Shown piece after piece: positions 42,999-52,320 of a stretch of 64,000 nt of DNA. This DNA comes from Zhongshania aliphaticivorans (GTDB lineage: Bacteria > Pseudomonadota > Gammaproteobacteria > Pseudomonadales > Spongiibacteraceae): positions 2,945,501 through 3,009,500 of the forward strand of contig NZ_CP014544.1 of the NCBI RefSeq assembly GCF_001586255.1, in the 5' to 3' direction. The number at the start of each line of letters is the position of its first letter. Positions within the stretch are counted from its first letter, which is position 1. The notes under the pieces were generated by a model. The model saw only the letters and a list, made by a program, of their open reading frames with translations, was not told the DNA's origin and ran no database searches. Both the position numbers and the translations under genes were made by a program.

Positions 42999-44987
42999 AT
43001 GAGTTATTTTGTTACCGGCGGAACCGGCTTTATCGGTCGCTTTCTTATTGAACGGCTCGCCAAGCGCAAGGGTACTATCTATATTTTAGTGCGCCGAAGC
43101 TCCAAGCAAAAATACAAAGATCTGCTGCAAAAAACCGGACTAAGTAGCGACCGATTGGTCGCCGTGTACGGCGATTTATCCAAAGCCAAGCTCGGTATTA
43201 GCGCCAAAGACATGGCCACCCTTAAAGGCTCGGTTAAGCAGTTCTACCATCTTGCCGCCATCTATGACCTCAAGGCCGATGCCGAAAGCCAAGAAATTGC
43301 CAATATTCAAGGTACCAAAAATGCAATAGCGGCTGCCGAAGCCATGGACGCCAAATGCTTCCACCTTGCCAGCTCGATCGCCGCGGCAGGCATGTATCGG
43401 GGTGTATTCCGCGAAGATATGTTCGAGGAAGCCAGGGGCTTGGACCACGCTTACTTCCGTACCAAGCACGTTTCTGAGGGGCTCGTGCGCAGCGAGTGCA
43501 AAATCCCCTACCGCATCTACCGTCCGGCAATGGTCGTCGGCGACTCTAAAACCGGTGAAATCGACAAAATCGACGGACCTTATTACTTTTTCAAGCTGTT
43601 ACAAAAGCTCCGCAATCGCCTACCCCAGTGGCTACCGCTGATCGGTATTGAAGGCGGCCAAATGAACATTGTACCGGTCGACTACGTCGCCGATGCAATG
43701 GACTTTTTGTCACACAAGGCCGGCATGGACGGACGCTGCTTTCATTTAGTGAACCCAGAGTCTCAGCAAGTTGGCGAAGTGCTCAACATCTTCTCTAAAG
43801 CAGCCCACGCGCCACGCTTTGCGCTGCGCATCGACATGCGGATGTTTGCCTTTATTCCCGCGTCAATCCTCAACTTAGTAAAAGGCCTACCGCCAGTGCG
43901 CCGCATTATCAATGCGGTATTGGCCGACTACGGCATTCCCCGCGATGCGGTTAGTTTTATGAATATGCCCACCCGCTTCGAGACCCGCGACACTCTCAAA
44001 GCACTTAAGGGCAGCGGCATTGAGCCGCCGGCGCTTGAAGACTACGCGGCGAAGATTTGGGACTACTGGGAGCGTAATCTCGATCCTGATCTATTTAAAG
44101 ATCGCTCGTTGCGCGGCAACGTCAAAGACAAAGTCATTGTTATTACTGGCGCGTCGTCTGGTATTGGTAAAGCAGCGTCACTGAAATTGGCCGCCGCTGG
44201 CGCCAAGGTTATTTTGGTTGCCCGCTCAGTAGACAAACTGGACGAAACCCAAAAGGAAATTGCTGAAAAAGGCGGTACCAGCTTTGCATATAGCTGCGAC
44301 GTCTCTGATTTAGCCTCCTGCGACAAGCTGGTTGCCACCCTGATCGAAAACCACGGCCAAGTCGATGTACTGGTCAACAACGCCGGACGCTCGATTCGCC
44401 GCTCGCTAGAGCTAACCTTTGACCGCTTCCATGACTTTGAGCGCACCATGCAGCTCAATTACTTTGGCGCTATTCGCCTGATTATGGGCTTGGCACCATC
44501 GATGCTGGAACGCAAAGCCGGTCACGTGATCAATATTTCATCGATTGCGGTTATTGTCGGCACCTCTCCGCGGTTCTCGGCTTATGCGGCATCGAAGTCA
44601 GCGCTGGATGCGTTCTCGCGCAGTGCAGCTGCAGAGTTTTCGGATCGCAATATTGCCTTTACTACCATCAATATGCCGCTGGTAAGAACCCCGATGATTG
44701 GGCCAACCTCAATCTACAACTCGGTACCAACCTTGTCGCCAGAAGAAGCCGCCGACATGATTTGTGACGCCATTATCCGTCGACCCAAGCGTATCGCTAC
44801 CGGCTTGGGGATTACCGCGCAAGTGCTCAATGCGATCATGCCGAAAGCGGTAGAGATCACCATGAATACCGTGTTCCGCACCTTCCCTGACTCGTCTGCG
44901 GCGAAGGGTGAAGGCGACGCGGCCTCGCCTGAAGTGTCTACCGAACAAATGGCATTGGCGGCGGTATTGAAGGGTATCCACGTCTAA
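42999..44987 (+). CDS. Two-domain fatty acyl-CoA reductase (alcohol-forming)
   Basis: This 662-residue protein has an N-terminal extended reductase domain (VTGGTGFIG at 5-13, YFRTK as YxxxK) and a C-terminal classical SDR domain (ITGASSGIGKAA, SAYAASKSALDAF). The arrangement and length match the Marinobacter enzyme Maqu_2220 (about 661 residues), which reduces acyl-CoA to fatty alcohol through the aldehyde. GGAG precedes the ATG. It is paired with WS/DGAT and ends in a strong terminator. Confidence 0.92.
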   Translation: MSYFVTGGTGFIGRFLIERLAKRKGTIYILVRRSSKQKYKDLLQKTGLSSDRLVAVYGDLSKAKLGISAKDMATLKGSVKQFYHLAAIYDLKADAESQEIANIQGTKNAIAAAEAMDAKCFHLASSIAAAGMYRGVFREDMFEEARGLDHAYFRTKHVSEGLVRSECKIPYRIYRPAMVVGDSKTGEIDKIDGPYYFFKLLQKLRNRLPQWLPLIGIEGGQMNIVPVDYVADAMDFLSHKAGMDGRCFHLVNPESQQVGEVLNIFSKAAHAPRFALRIDMRMFAFIPASILNLVKGLPPVRRIINAVLADYGIPRDAVSFMNMPTRFETRDTLKALKGSGIEPPALEDYAAKIWDYWERNLDPDLFKDRSLRGNVKDKVIVITGASSGIGKAASLKLAAAGAKVILVARSVDKLDETQKEIAEKGGTSFAYSCDVSDLASCDKLVATLIENHGQVDVLVNNAGRSIRRSLELTFDRFHDFERTMQLNYFGAIRLIMGLAPSMLERKAGHVINISSIAVIVGTSPRFSAYAASKSALDAFSRSAAAEFSDRNIAFTTINMPLVRTPMIGPTSIYNSVPTLSPEEAADMICDAIIRRPKRIATGLGITAQVLNAIMPKAVEITMNTVFRTFPDSSAAKGEGDAASPEVSTEQMALAAVLKGIHV

Positions 44988-45015
44988 GGCCATGAGCGTT
45001 TTATAGCTTACGACT

Positions 45016-45045
45016 TAAAGGAGGGCTTTTGCCCTCCTTTTTTTA
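45016..45045 (+). terminator. Rho-independent terminator of the wax-ester operon
   Basis: AAAGGAGGGC-TTTT-GCCCTCCTTT stem-loop followed by a T run, 29 bases after the reductase stop. Confidence 0.93.
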
Positions 45046-45048
45046 TGT

Positions 45049-46218
45049 CTAGTCGACCAAGCCGCCCAGCAACCCAGAAGGGAAATAGGCAACAAAACGC
45101 ACCGCCCCATAAGCAGAAAAAATCGCTATTATCCAAATAATCGGCATTTTTTTGCTGCGCAGTACAAATAAACCGCCAATCGCGAGGAGTATCGACACTG
45201 GGTCTCTAGGTGCATTACTCAACACCGGATTCACCCACGCGGCCACTAACATTCCCACTGCAACAGCGTTAACCCCAGCAATAGCTGCCACAACGCGGCC
45301 ATGCAGAGCCAATTGTCGCCACACGCCACTTACCCCAGTCAGTAATAGAAACCCCGGCAGAAACACCGCCAATGTCGCTATGAGCGCACCGCCCAAGGCC
45401 ATATCAGGCCGGAGCGTGGCCCCGAGGTAGCTCGCAAAAGAAAACATTGGTCCGGGCACCGCTTGCGCGGCCGCATAGCCAAGTAGAAAGCTGTCCTTGC
45501 TGACATTGTCGCCAATGAACGACTCCAACAGCGGTAACACAACATGACCACCCCCAAACACAAAGCTGCCAGCCTGATAAAAGATACCAAACACGCTCTG
45601 CGGGAATAGCAAGCCAAGTAGCAATAAACCGCCAAAGCTCAAAAGACAGGTCAATGCCGAAGGTGTAAAGGTGACTTTTGCCAGCGTAACGCTGGGCTGT
45701 CCTCGCGCCGCCATCCAAAGTGCCGCGCTTAACAATAAGGCAAACTGACACAAGGGGTTCATCGCAAACAATAAAACCAGAGCGCTTATAAGCGTAATCA
45801 CAATTGTTGTTAGCTGCCGACAAAATTGCCCAGCCATACTCCAAATAGCGTCGGCCACCACGACCACGGCCAAGAGCTTTAAGCCGCTAATAATGCCATG
45901 CGCCCAACTGTCTTCAGGCAGATCCGTTTGCCATATAGCAAGACCGAGCATGAGCAAGAAAGAAGGTAGGGTAAAACCAAGGAACGCGGCAATACCCCCA
46001 GCAATGCCGCCGCGCTGGCAGCCAATAGCGAAGCCAAGCTGACTAGAAGCGGGGCCGGGAAGAAACTGACTTAATGCGAGATGAGCGGCAAAATCTTGTT
46101 CACTGAGCCACGCTTTTTGCTCAACAAACACCCGCCGAAAATAGCTAATGTGTGCCGCAGGGCCACCAAAGCTAATACAACCGAGATAAAGGAAGTTGAA
46201 AAAAACCTGAAGAATCAC
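45049..46218 (-). CDS. chrA: Chromate transporter, ChrA family (two-domain)
   Basis: This 389-residue inner-membrane protein has two CHR repeats: FGGPAAHISYFRRVFV...SQFLPGPASSQLGFAIG in the first half and FGGGHVVLPLLESFI...AQAVPGPMFSFASYLG in the second. This is the long-chain CHR type, which exports chromate with proton exchange. It starts at GTG 46218. No chrB regulator is near, so other oxyanions are possible. Confidence 0.92.
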   Translation of the reverse strand: MILQVFFNFLYLGCISFGGPAAHISYFRRVFVEQKAWLSEQDFAAHLALSQFLPGPASSQLGFAIGCQRGGIAGGIAAFLGFTLPSFLLMLGLAIWQTDLPEDSWAHGIISGLKLLAVVVVADAIWSMAGQFCRQLTTIVITLISALVLLFAMNPLCQFALLLSAALWMAARGQPSVTLAKVTFTPSALTCLLSFGGLLLLGLLFPQSVFGIFYQAGSFVFGGGHVVLPLLESFIGDNVSKDSFLLGYAAAQAVPGPMFSFASYLGATLRPDMALGGALIATLAVFLPGFLLLTGVSGVWRQLALHGRVVAAIAGVNAVAVGMLVAAWVNPVLSNAPRDPVSILLAIGGLFVLRSKKMPIIWIIAIFSAYGAVRFVAYFPSGLLGGLVD

Positions 46219-46284
46219 GCTTAAACTCTCTGGCTGGGCTCTGGGTTAGAGTAGCCAAAGAGTCTAAGGTATTACGCGTAAAGC

Positions 46285-48117
46285 TTAAACCTTGCCGCGC
46301 TTTTCTCTAGTGCCGGTCAGCGTTGGTTTAGCTGAGCTTGGCTTTGCATTTGCTGGTTTTGCCGCCGCATTTGACACTCTGGGCTTGGCTTTAACCGGCT
46401 TGCGCCCCGCCTTGTCACCGCTGGGCTTACCACGCGGCTTGCGCGGGCGCTCACGGTCGTCAATAGGCATATCACCGCCTTCGTGCACGGAGATATTCAG
46501 CGGTTGACCTGCGACCCGAGTAGTACGTAAACACTGCACCACGTCATCAGGCATTTCTTTCGGAAGATCTACCGTAGTGAACTCAGGGTAAATCGAGATA
46601 CGGCCGATGTTCGCACTGTCGATATTGGCTTCGTTAGCGATGGCGCCAACAATATTACCGGCACTCACACCGTGCTGACGACCGACTTCAATGCGGTAGC
46701 GCTGCATGCCAGTATCTGGCCCGCGCGAGATGCCGCCGGGCTTGTCACGGCTTTGCGGACGATCTGTCATCATTTTCGGCGCGTCTTTTACCAGTAAAGG
46801 CTTATCACCTTGCAACTGGCTAGCGAGCGCAGCGGCAACGTCAATTTCAGACACATCATGCTTGGCAACGTATTCCTGCAGCATTTTACGGAAAAAGCTC
46901 AAATCGGTACCGGCAAGGGTATCGGTGATCTTCTGCATAAAGCGATCAACACGCAGGGCATTGATATTCTCAGCACTGGGCAAGCCCATTTCTTCAATAG
47001 ACTGGCGGGTGGCGCGCTCAATGGCTTGCAGCATACGTTTTTCGCGCGGTGCCACAAATAAAATTGCATCACCGCTACGACCCGCGCGGCCAGTACGACC
47101 AATACGGTGCACATAAGCCTCAGTGTCATGGGGAATATCGTAGTTAATAACGTGGCTAATACGCTCAACGTCAAGGCCACGAGCCGCCACATCAGTCGCA
47201 ATAACAATGTCCAAGCGGCCATTTTTAAGCTGCTCTACCGTGCGCTCACGCTGGGCCTGAGCAATATCGCCGTTCAAGGCAGCCGCGGCGTAGCCACGAG
47301 CCTGAAGCTTTTCAGCCAACTCAGTGGTAACCAATTTGGTTCGCACAAAGATAATCATGCCGTCAAACGGTTCGGCTTCCAGAATACGGGTCAATGCATC
47401 CAGTTTATTCAGGCCCCGCGCCATCCAATAGCGCTGGCGAATAGTAATCGCCGTCGAGGTTTTCGTCTGAATAGTAACCTGCTCAGGATTAGTCAAATAC
47501 GTTGTTGCAATACGGCGAATCGCCGACGGCATGGTTGCCGAAAACAGGGCGATTTGGCGCTTAGCAGGCATTTGCGACATAACCCATTCAACATCGTCGA
47601 TAAAGCCCATGCGCAGCATTTCGTCGGCTTCGTCGAGAACCAGATGCGTCAAATCATCCAATTTCAAGGTGCCGCGACGCATATGGTCCATTACCCGGCC
47701 AGGCGTACCAACAACCACTTGTACGCCGCGTTTTAGCGCCGCCAGCTGACCTCGGTAATCCTGACCGCCGTAGATAGGCAGTACATTGAAGCCGGGCAAT
47801 TGCGACGCGTAGCTTTGCAGTGCTTCTGCCACCTGAATGGCTAGCTCGCGGGTCGGTGCCAATATCAACGCCTGGGTACGACGGCTGTTCACATCAAGAC
47901 GCGACAGCAAAGGCAGGGCAAATGCGGCGGTTTTACCCGTGCCAGTTTGCGCCTGACCGACAACATCTCTGCCGGCAAGAATAAGGGGGATTGTCGCCGC
48001 CTGAATTGGCGAGGGAATTTCGTAACCAACTGCCTTTACTGCAGCCAAAATAAGGGGCGCAAGGCCTAAATCATCAAAAGTAATTGTATCCGCTGCCGCG
48101 GGTGTATCTGAGGGCAT
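46285..48117 (-). CDS. deaD: DEAD-box ATP-dependent RNA helicase (DeaD/CsdA)
   Basis: About 610 residues with all helicase motifs: AQTGTGKT, PTRELAIQ, DEADEM, SATMP, HRIGRTGRAGR. A DbpA-type RNA-binding domain follows (MQRYRIEVGRQHGVSAGNIVGAI), then a basic Lys/Pro/Ala-rich tail. It acts in ribosome assembly and cold adaptation. I place the start at ATG 48117 (MPSDTPAAADTITF); the frame is open to 48219 but the extra 34 residues are not family-like. Confidence 0.93.
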   Translation of the reverse strand: MPSDTPAAADTITFDDLGLAPLILAAVKAVGYEIPSPIQAATIPLILAGRDVVGQAQTGTGKTAAFALPLLSRLDVNSRRTQALILAPTRELAIQVAEALQSYASQLPGFNVLPIYGGQDYRGQLAALKRGVQVVVGTPGRVMDHMRRGTLKLDDLTHLVLDEADEMLRMGFIDDVEWVMSQMPAKRQIALFSATMPSAIRRIATTYLTNPEQVTIQTKTSTAITIRQRYWMARGLNKLDALTRILEAEPFDGMIIFVRTKLVTTELAEKLQARGYAAAALNGDIAQAQRERTVEQLKNGRLDIVIATDVAARGLDVERISHVINYDIPHDTEAYVHRIGRTGRAGRSGDAILFVAPREKRMLQAIERATRQSIEEMGLPSAENINALRVDRFMQKITDTLAGTDLSFFRKMLQEYVAKHDVSEIDVAAALASQLQGDKPLLVKDAPKMMTDRPQSRDKPGGISRGPDTGMQRYRIEVGRQHGVSAGNIVGAIANEANIDSANIGRISIYPEFTTVDLPKEMPDDVVQCLRTTRVAGQPLNISVHEGGDMPIDDRERPRKPRGKPSGDKAGRKPVKAKPRVSNAAAKPANAKPSSAKPTLTGTREKRGKV

Positions 48118-48285
48118 AATCGCTACCGTAGGAATCAAGAGTCGCCGCAACATTTGACCCCATTCGGCCGAACGCAGCCAATGGCGTTGAGGCGGCATTA
48201 TACCGGCATGAGGCGACAATTACCGCGAAACCTTTGGCCTTTTTTGGCATTAAGCGGCGGACCCCACCACTCTAAAGCGCAAATA

Positions 48286-48672
48286 TCAGCTCAGTTTTTG
48301 TAATTCAGCGCGTATATCAGCCGGAATGTCTAACTTCTGCTGGGTATTATAATCAAAAAATATCATCACTGCCGAGCCTGTGGCCGTCTTTTGATCACGC
48401 TGCCATAACTCATGCTCAACCACAAACGAAGACTGACCAATATGACCAATGCGTGTACGAACCTGTGCGGGGTATTCATAATAGGTCTGCGCTAAAAAAT
48501 CGACATCGATTTTACGCAGAATTAAATTCCATTTGGCGAGATCTAAGCCGGGGTTAAAAATCTCAAATACCCCGCTGCGCGCAGCCTCAAACCACATTGG
48601 CAACACCGTATTATTAATGTGCCCCATGGCATCAGTTTCACAAAATCTTGGGCTTACTTCATACAACAACAT
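48286..48672 (-). CDS. Acyl-CoA thioesterase (4HBT, YbgC/FadM-like)
   Basis: This 128-residue hotdog-fold protein has VSPRFCETDAMGHINNTV (5-22), the 4HBT active-site motif with the catalytic Asp-x-x-Gly-His-x-Asn. It would hydrolyse acyl-CoA in the cytosol. Length is normal. It stands apart from its minus-strand neighbours by 38 and 66 or more bases. Confidence 0.9.
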   Translation of the reverse strand: MLLYEVSPRFCETDAMGHINNTVLPMWFEAARSGVFEIFNPGLDLAKWNLILRKIDVDFLAQTYYEYPAQVRTRIGHIGQSSFVVEHELWQRDQKTATGSAVMIFFDYNTQQKLDIPADIRAELQKLS

Positions 48673-48710
48673 TCAAAACACTCACTTTAAATTATGTACC
48701 TGCCACACAC

Positions 48711-48983
48711 TTACAGACTCAACCAGCGCCACATCATACACAACCAAAGCACATAGGCTACTAGCACTGCCGGATATGCCTTATCAGCAATATCGGCCCC
48801 CGCAAATTTTTGCCTCGCCGCATACAGCATTGCCAAGGCAACCAGGCCTTGAATTAAGATTAATACCGCCGCTTGAGGCCAAGCGTAGTCGCGGCCAGCG
48901 AAACTAATTGGCGCAAGCAGCGCGCTCATGATGAATAGTAGATTTATACAACCAAATAGCGCTAGGACCTTAAATCGAAACAT
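48711..48983 (-). CDS. Small membrane protein, unknown function
   Basis: About 90 residues from ATG 48983 behind GGGAG, with three probable membrane helices (about 6-28, 36-56, 66-84). I recognise no family. It lies 23 bases after the hemolysin III-like gene, so the two are probably co-transcribed. The frame is open back to a TTG at 49004, which has no clear ribosome site. Confidence 0.6.
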   Translation of the reverse strand: MFRFKVLALFGCINLLFIMSALLAPISFAGRDYAWPQAAVLILIQGLVALAMLYAARQKFAGADIADKAYPAVLVAYVLWLCMMWRWLSL

Positions 48984-49006
48984 TAGACTCCCGATAAACA
49001 GCAAAA

Positions 49007-49624
49007 CTAGGCAACATAATAATAAATACTACAAAAGTGCAGCACACTGCCAGCCAAGACAAAGAGATGCCAAATACCATGAAAATGCACAATTTTTTTA
49101 TCTAAAACATAGAACACAATACCGCCGGTGTAGGCGAGTCCACCGGCAAGCAATAAGTTAAATCCGGCGGGTGCGAGCACCGCGCCAAGGGGCTTTATCA
49201 AAAACAAGGCCAGCCACCCCATGAGCAGGTATACCGCAATTGACCAAAAGCGTCGGCTCGCCTTAGGCACACACTCTAGGATCATGCCGAGGGCTGCCAG
49301 CGACCAAATTACGCCAAACATCCACCAGCCAACACTCTCGCGCAAACTGACCAGTAAAAACGGCGTATAGGTGCCCGCAATTAATAAGTATATTGCCAAA
49401 TGGTCGAGCTGGCGGAACAGGGCTTTTCGCGGGCCACGGCAACTGTGGTACAAGGTAGAAAAGCCATAGAGCGCAAGCAAGGAAATGCCATAAATGGCAT
49501 AAGCCAGCACCGCCCACCCGTCGCCTGCCACAACCGCAGGCCACAATAGCAACAGACTGCCAATTAGCGCGGCAACCACCCCTGCTAAATGTGTAAAACT
49601 ATTAAAGCGCTCACCTTGGTACAC
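49007..49624 (-). CDS. Hemolysin III / PAQR-family membrane protein
   Basis: This 205-residue inner-membrane protein has seven helices. The family motifs are GERFNSFTHLAG (4-15), FSTLYHSC, FRQLDHLAIYLLIAGTYTPFLL and GIWHLFVLAGSVLHF, with the conserved His and Asp metal ligands. Members (YqfA/TrhA) affect membrane energetics and lipid composition. It starts at GTG 49624. Confidence 0.92.
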   Translation of the reverse strand: MYQGERFNSFTHLAGVVAALIGSLLLLWPAVVAGDGWAVLAYAIYGISLLALYGFSTLYHSCRGPRKALFRQLDHLAIYLLIAGTYTPFLLVSLRESVGWWMFGVIWSLAALGMILECVPKASRRFWSIAVYLLMGWLALFLIKPLGAVLAPAGFNLLLAGGLAYTGGIVFYVLDKKIVHFHGIWHLFVLAGSVLHFCSIYYYVA

Positions 49625-49816
49625 GATGCAAAACCACTCATATTCGCCTGAATGACGCGCACTATCGCCTAATTAAGCGCATAGCGCGAGTCTTAATAGC
49701 AACTGATTTTACCGGCGAAAAGGCACTAAACCCAAGTGAAAAAACACGGGCCGGGTAAAGGGAAAGCGGGAGATAAAAGGGTCATAAATACCGACGGACT
49801 TAGAAGCGGCCAAACA

Positions 49817-50113
49817 CTATCTGCTCTGCTGCCTATCTGACGATTTTTGCGCAAGCTCGCCCACGCCTTCAAATAGGATTTCAACGTGAAGTGCGCCATT
49901 GGTATTCACCACTTTGCGAATACGGATATCACCTAGCCGACCATCGCGCAGACGAATACTGTAGTCACTGCCGTTAAGCAGTTCGCTAATTTGCTTATTT
50001 AGGTGTAGACAGCCGCCCCAGCGTACAAAATTACCGCCAGCGTTTATATACATGGGCACGTCCGCCAATAGCTCGCGATCCCCCAAAAGTACACTGCCAT
50101 GAGTCAAATCCAT
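49817..50113 (-). CDS. Conserved-looking small soluble protein, unknown function
   Basis: 98 residues behind a perfect GGAGG ribosome site. No signal or membrane segment. The centre (YSIRLRDGRLGDIRIRKVVNTNGALHVEILFEG) looks like a small beta-rich domain. I do not recognise the family. It is flanked by gaps of 170 and 190 bases, so it is probably transcribed alone. Confidence 0.6.
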   Translation of the reverse strand: MDLTHGSVLLGDRELLADVPMYINAGGNFVRWGGCLHLNKQISELLNGSDYSIRLRDGRLGDIRIRKVVNTNGALHVEILFEGVGELAQKSSDRQQSR

Positions 50114-50284
50114 TGACTACCTCCGCATTTACCGCGAAAAATCCGATAAGTATTTTACCGGATTGTAATATAACCGCTAATTGAGGTAGTTATAACACAT
50201 AAACCGCTGAATCGGGCTAAAAACCCTAGACTAAACAAGGTTATTCCGTTCTCGTTTCATAACCAAATAATCTTAGCCTAAGGC

Positions 50285-51487
50285 TTAATCCGCCAACCCC
50301 AATAAAGCCGCGGCATTACCACGCATTACCTGTCTAATTTGCGCATCATTAAAGCCTTCCATTTCATCCACCATCTCGACAGGCCACTGCAAACCCTCAG
50401 GGTGCGGATAGTCGGAGCCATTCACAATCGCCTCAATACCTGCCGCCGCTGCAATTCGTGAAAAGTCATCTTCATGGAAGGGCACAATTTTGAAATGACG
50501 CTTAAATACCGCACTCGGCAAGTCCGGCTTACCAAAGGCAAAGCGGGTTTTGTGGTCGCCCAAGCGGTAAATTTTATCGAGGGTTTTCAGCAAGTGTGGT
50601 AACCACGCCGCACCGAACTCCACAATGAGGAACTGCAATTTGGGAAAACGGCCGAATAAGTTTTGAAATATCGTCGCCGCAATCTGATCGACCACGGTGC
50701 GCTCGCCCATGCCCACATAGGTGTTAAAGGCACTAAAGCGATGAGATGGCGGATTCGCAGGCTCACCCCACGGCGCAGCGTACATCTCAGTAAACGGCCC
50801 ACTCCCAATATGATAGGCCATCACCACCCCCGCCTCCTGTACTCGCGCCCAAAAAGGGTCAAAATAGGGATCGGCCGGCGAGCGCCCATCAATAGGACCG
50901 GTATTGAGGTGGATCAGACGGCAACCCTCTTGAATCACCCGCTCAAGCTCTATTAGCGCAAGATCCAAGTCAATCAAACTTATCATTGCCGTCGCAAATA
51001 CCCGACCGTCGCCACCCCAGCCCCAGTCGGCTGCGACCCAGCGGTTAAATGCGCGAATACTTGGGTACGCTACCGCGCGGTGTTCAGGCTTGCGCAGCTG
51101 ATACTCAACCCCAGTACCAAGGGTCGGAATCATTACACAGGCCTCGACACCCTGCTCATCCATGCGGGCCAAACGGGCCGTCTTATCAATAAATTCAGGG
51201 CAGTCTATCGCTCGTATTGCATTGGCGTTTACGGCGCCACCGGTATCAACGTCGCCTTTAAAAAAGGCTTTCATCGCCCCCGGCGGGCCAACAAAGTCGC
51301 CCACCCCGACGCTGAAGAAATTCAAGCGCTCGGCGCCCAGCATCATGGTGCCGAAGCCATCCTCACGGCGGCGATCTACCCACACCGTGGACTCGCGAAA
51401 GCGCGCCTCTATAAAGCGACTAAAGCAATCATCAGGCTCGTAATAGTGGTTGTCACAGTCGATCAAGGCATAAGGTAGGGTATTCAT
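50285..51487 (-). CDS. Amidohydrolase-family protein (amidohydrolase 2)
   Basis: About 400 residues. The metal-binding start DCDNHYYEPDD (9-19), an inner His (AYHIGSG), FGAAWLPHLL and the late Asp in NGSDYPHPEG match the amidohydrolase 2 (ACMSD-like) family, which does metal-dependent decarboxylation or hydrolysis. I use ATG 51487 behind GGAG rather than the TTG at 51502. Substrate unknown; similar genes occur in aromatic and steroid degradation clusters. Confidence 0.88.
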   Translation of the reverse strand: MNTLPYALIDCDNHYYEPDDCFSRFIEARFRESTVWVDRRREDGFGTMMLGAERLNFFSVGVGDFVGPPGAMKAFFKGDVDTGGAVNANAIRAIDCPEFIDKTARLARMDEQGVEACVMIPTLGTGVEYQLRKPEHRAVAYPSIRAFNRWVAADWGWGGDGRVFATAMISLIDLDLALIELERVIQEGCRLIHLNTGPIDGRSPADPYFDPFWARVQEAGVVMAYHIGSGPFTEMYAAPWGEPANPPSHRFSAFNTYVGMGERTVVDQIAATIFQNLFGRFPKLQFLIVEFGAAWLPHLLKTLDKIYRLGDHKTRFAFGKPDLPSAVFKRHFKIVPFHEDDFSRIAAAAGIEAIVNGSDYPHPEGLQWPVEMVDEMEGFNDAQIRQVMRGNAAALLGLAD

Positions 51488-51613
51488 GGCTCGCTCCAGC
51501 AATCGCGTTTAATTACCTTACTTTACGGCCAGCCACCCCAAAACACATTAACCACAGACATCAACAAACACTGACATAAATGATCACCTCAGCGACACCC
51601 CAGCTCGACAACT

Positions 51614-52072
51614 TCAGGCGGGGAAATAACGACTTATGGTATCGACCACACAGGCGGGCCGATCATTGCCTTCAATTTCAACCGTAACCCGCACCACAGA
51701 CTGTACGCCACCTTTGACTTCTTCTACTGACACCAACTCACCCCGCCCCCGCAACTTCGAGCCAACAGGCACTGGCGCTGGGAAGCGAATGCGCTCACAC
51801 CCTACATTCACACCCATTGAAATGCCTTGCACATCGATAATTTGCGGGAGGAATAAATTCACTAGCGACAGCGTTAAGTAACCATGAGCAATACATTTAC
51901 CAAAAGGACCGTCTTTTGCTTTTATCGGATCCACATGTATCCATTGGTGATCACCGGTTGCGTCAGCAAACAAATTAATGCGCGCCTGGTCAATTTCCAG
52001 CCAGTCACTGCAGGCTAATTCCTGACCTACGCAAGCATGTAAATCTTTTGGATGTTTAAAGATCTTTGTCAT
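51614..52072 (-). CDS. MaoC-family (R)-specific enoyl-CoA hydratase-like protein
   Basis: About 152 residues with a hotdog-fold hydratase motif: FADATGDHQWIHVDPIKAKDGPFGKCIAHGYLTLSL contains the catalytic Asp and His. It would hydrate enoyl-CoA to (R)-3-hydroxyacyl-CoA. I place the start at ATG 52072 behind GGAG; an open frame runs to 52123. It lies divergent from the cardiolipin synthase operon and 126 bases from the amidohydrolase. Confidence 0.9.
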   Translation of the reverse strand: MTKIFKHPKDLHACVGQELACSDWLEIDQARINLFADATGDHQWIHVDPIKAKDGPFGKCIAHGYLTLSLVNLFLPQIIDVQGISMGVNVGCERIRFPAPVPVGSKLRGRGELVSVEEVKGGVQSVVRVTVEIEGNDRPACVVDTISRYFPA

Positions 52073-52320
52073 TGCCGCTCCATCATTGCCGCTCGGCCCT
52101 ATTTTGGCCGATATTACTGTCAAAAGCCTACTTTAGCATTCCTTCTGCCACGCCCTGCATCGTCTATCGAGACGACACCGGCGCATGGCAAGTTGGCGCA
52201 CTTTTATGCGTTCAGTGGGTCTATCCATACAAGCTGAAACCGTCGTCGACAGAAACCGCTACACTCAATACGCTAAACTCAGCAATACTAAGCGACAACA
52301 CAGGAGACAATAATAAGGTG

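Noticed and set aside
47107-47736. 209-residue open frame on the plus strand inside the helicase gene
   Set aside because: It is antisense to highly conserved DEAD-box motifs, with no ribosome site or family likeness; an open frame caused by codon bias.
48118-48219. 34-residue N-terminal extension of the helicase
   Set aside because: Not typical of DeaD proteins; ATG 48117 precedes the normal TFDDLGL start.
52066-52320. N-terminal extension of cardiolipin synthase by 85 residues
   Set aside because: It overlaps the divergent MaoC gene and lacks family sequence; a start with upstream GGAG exists at 52321.
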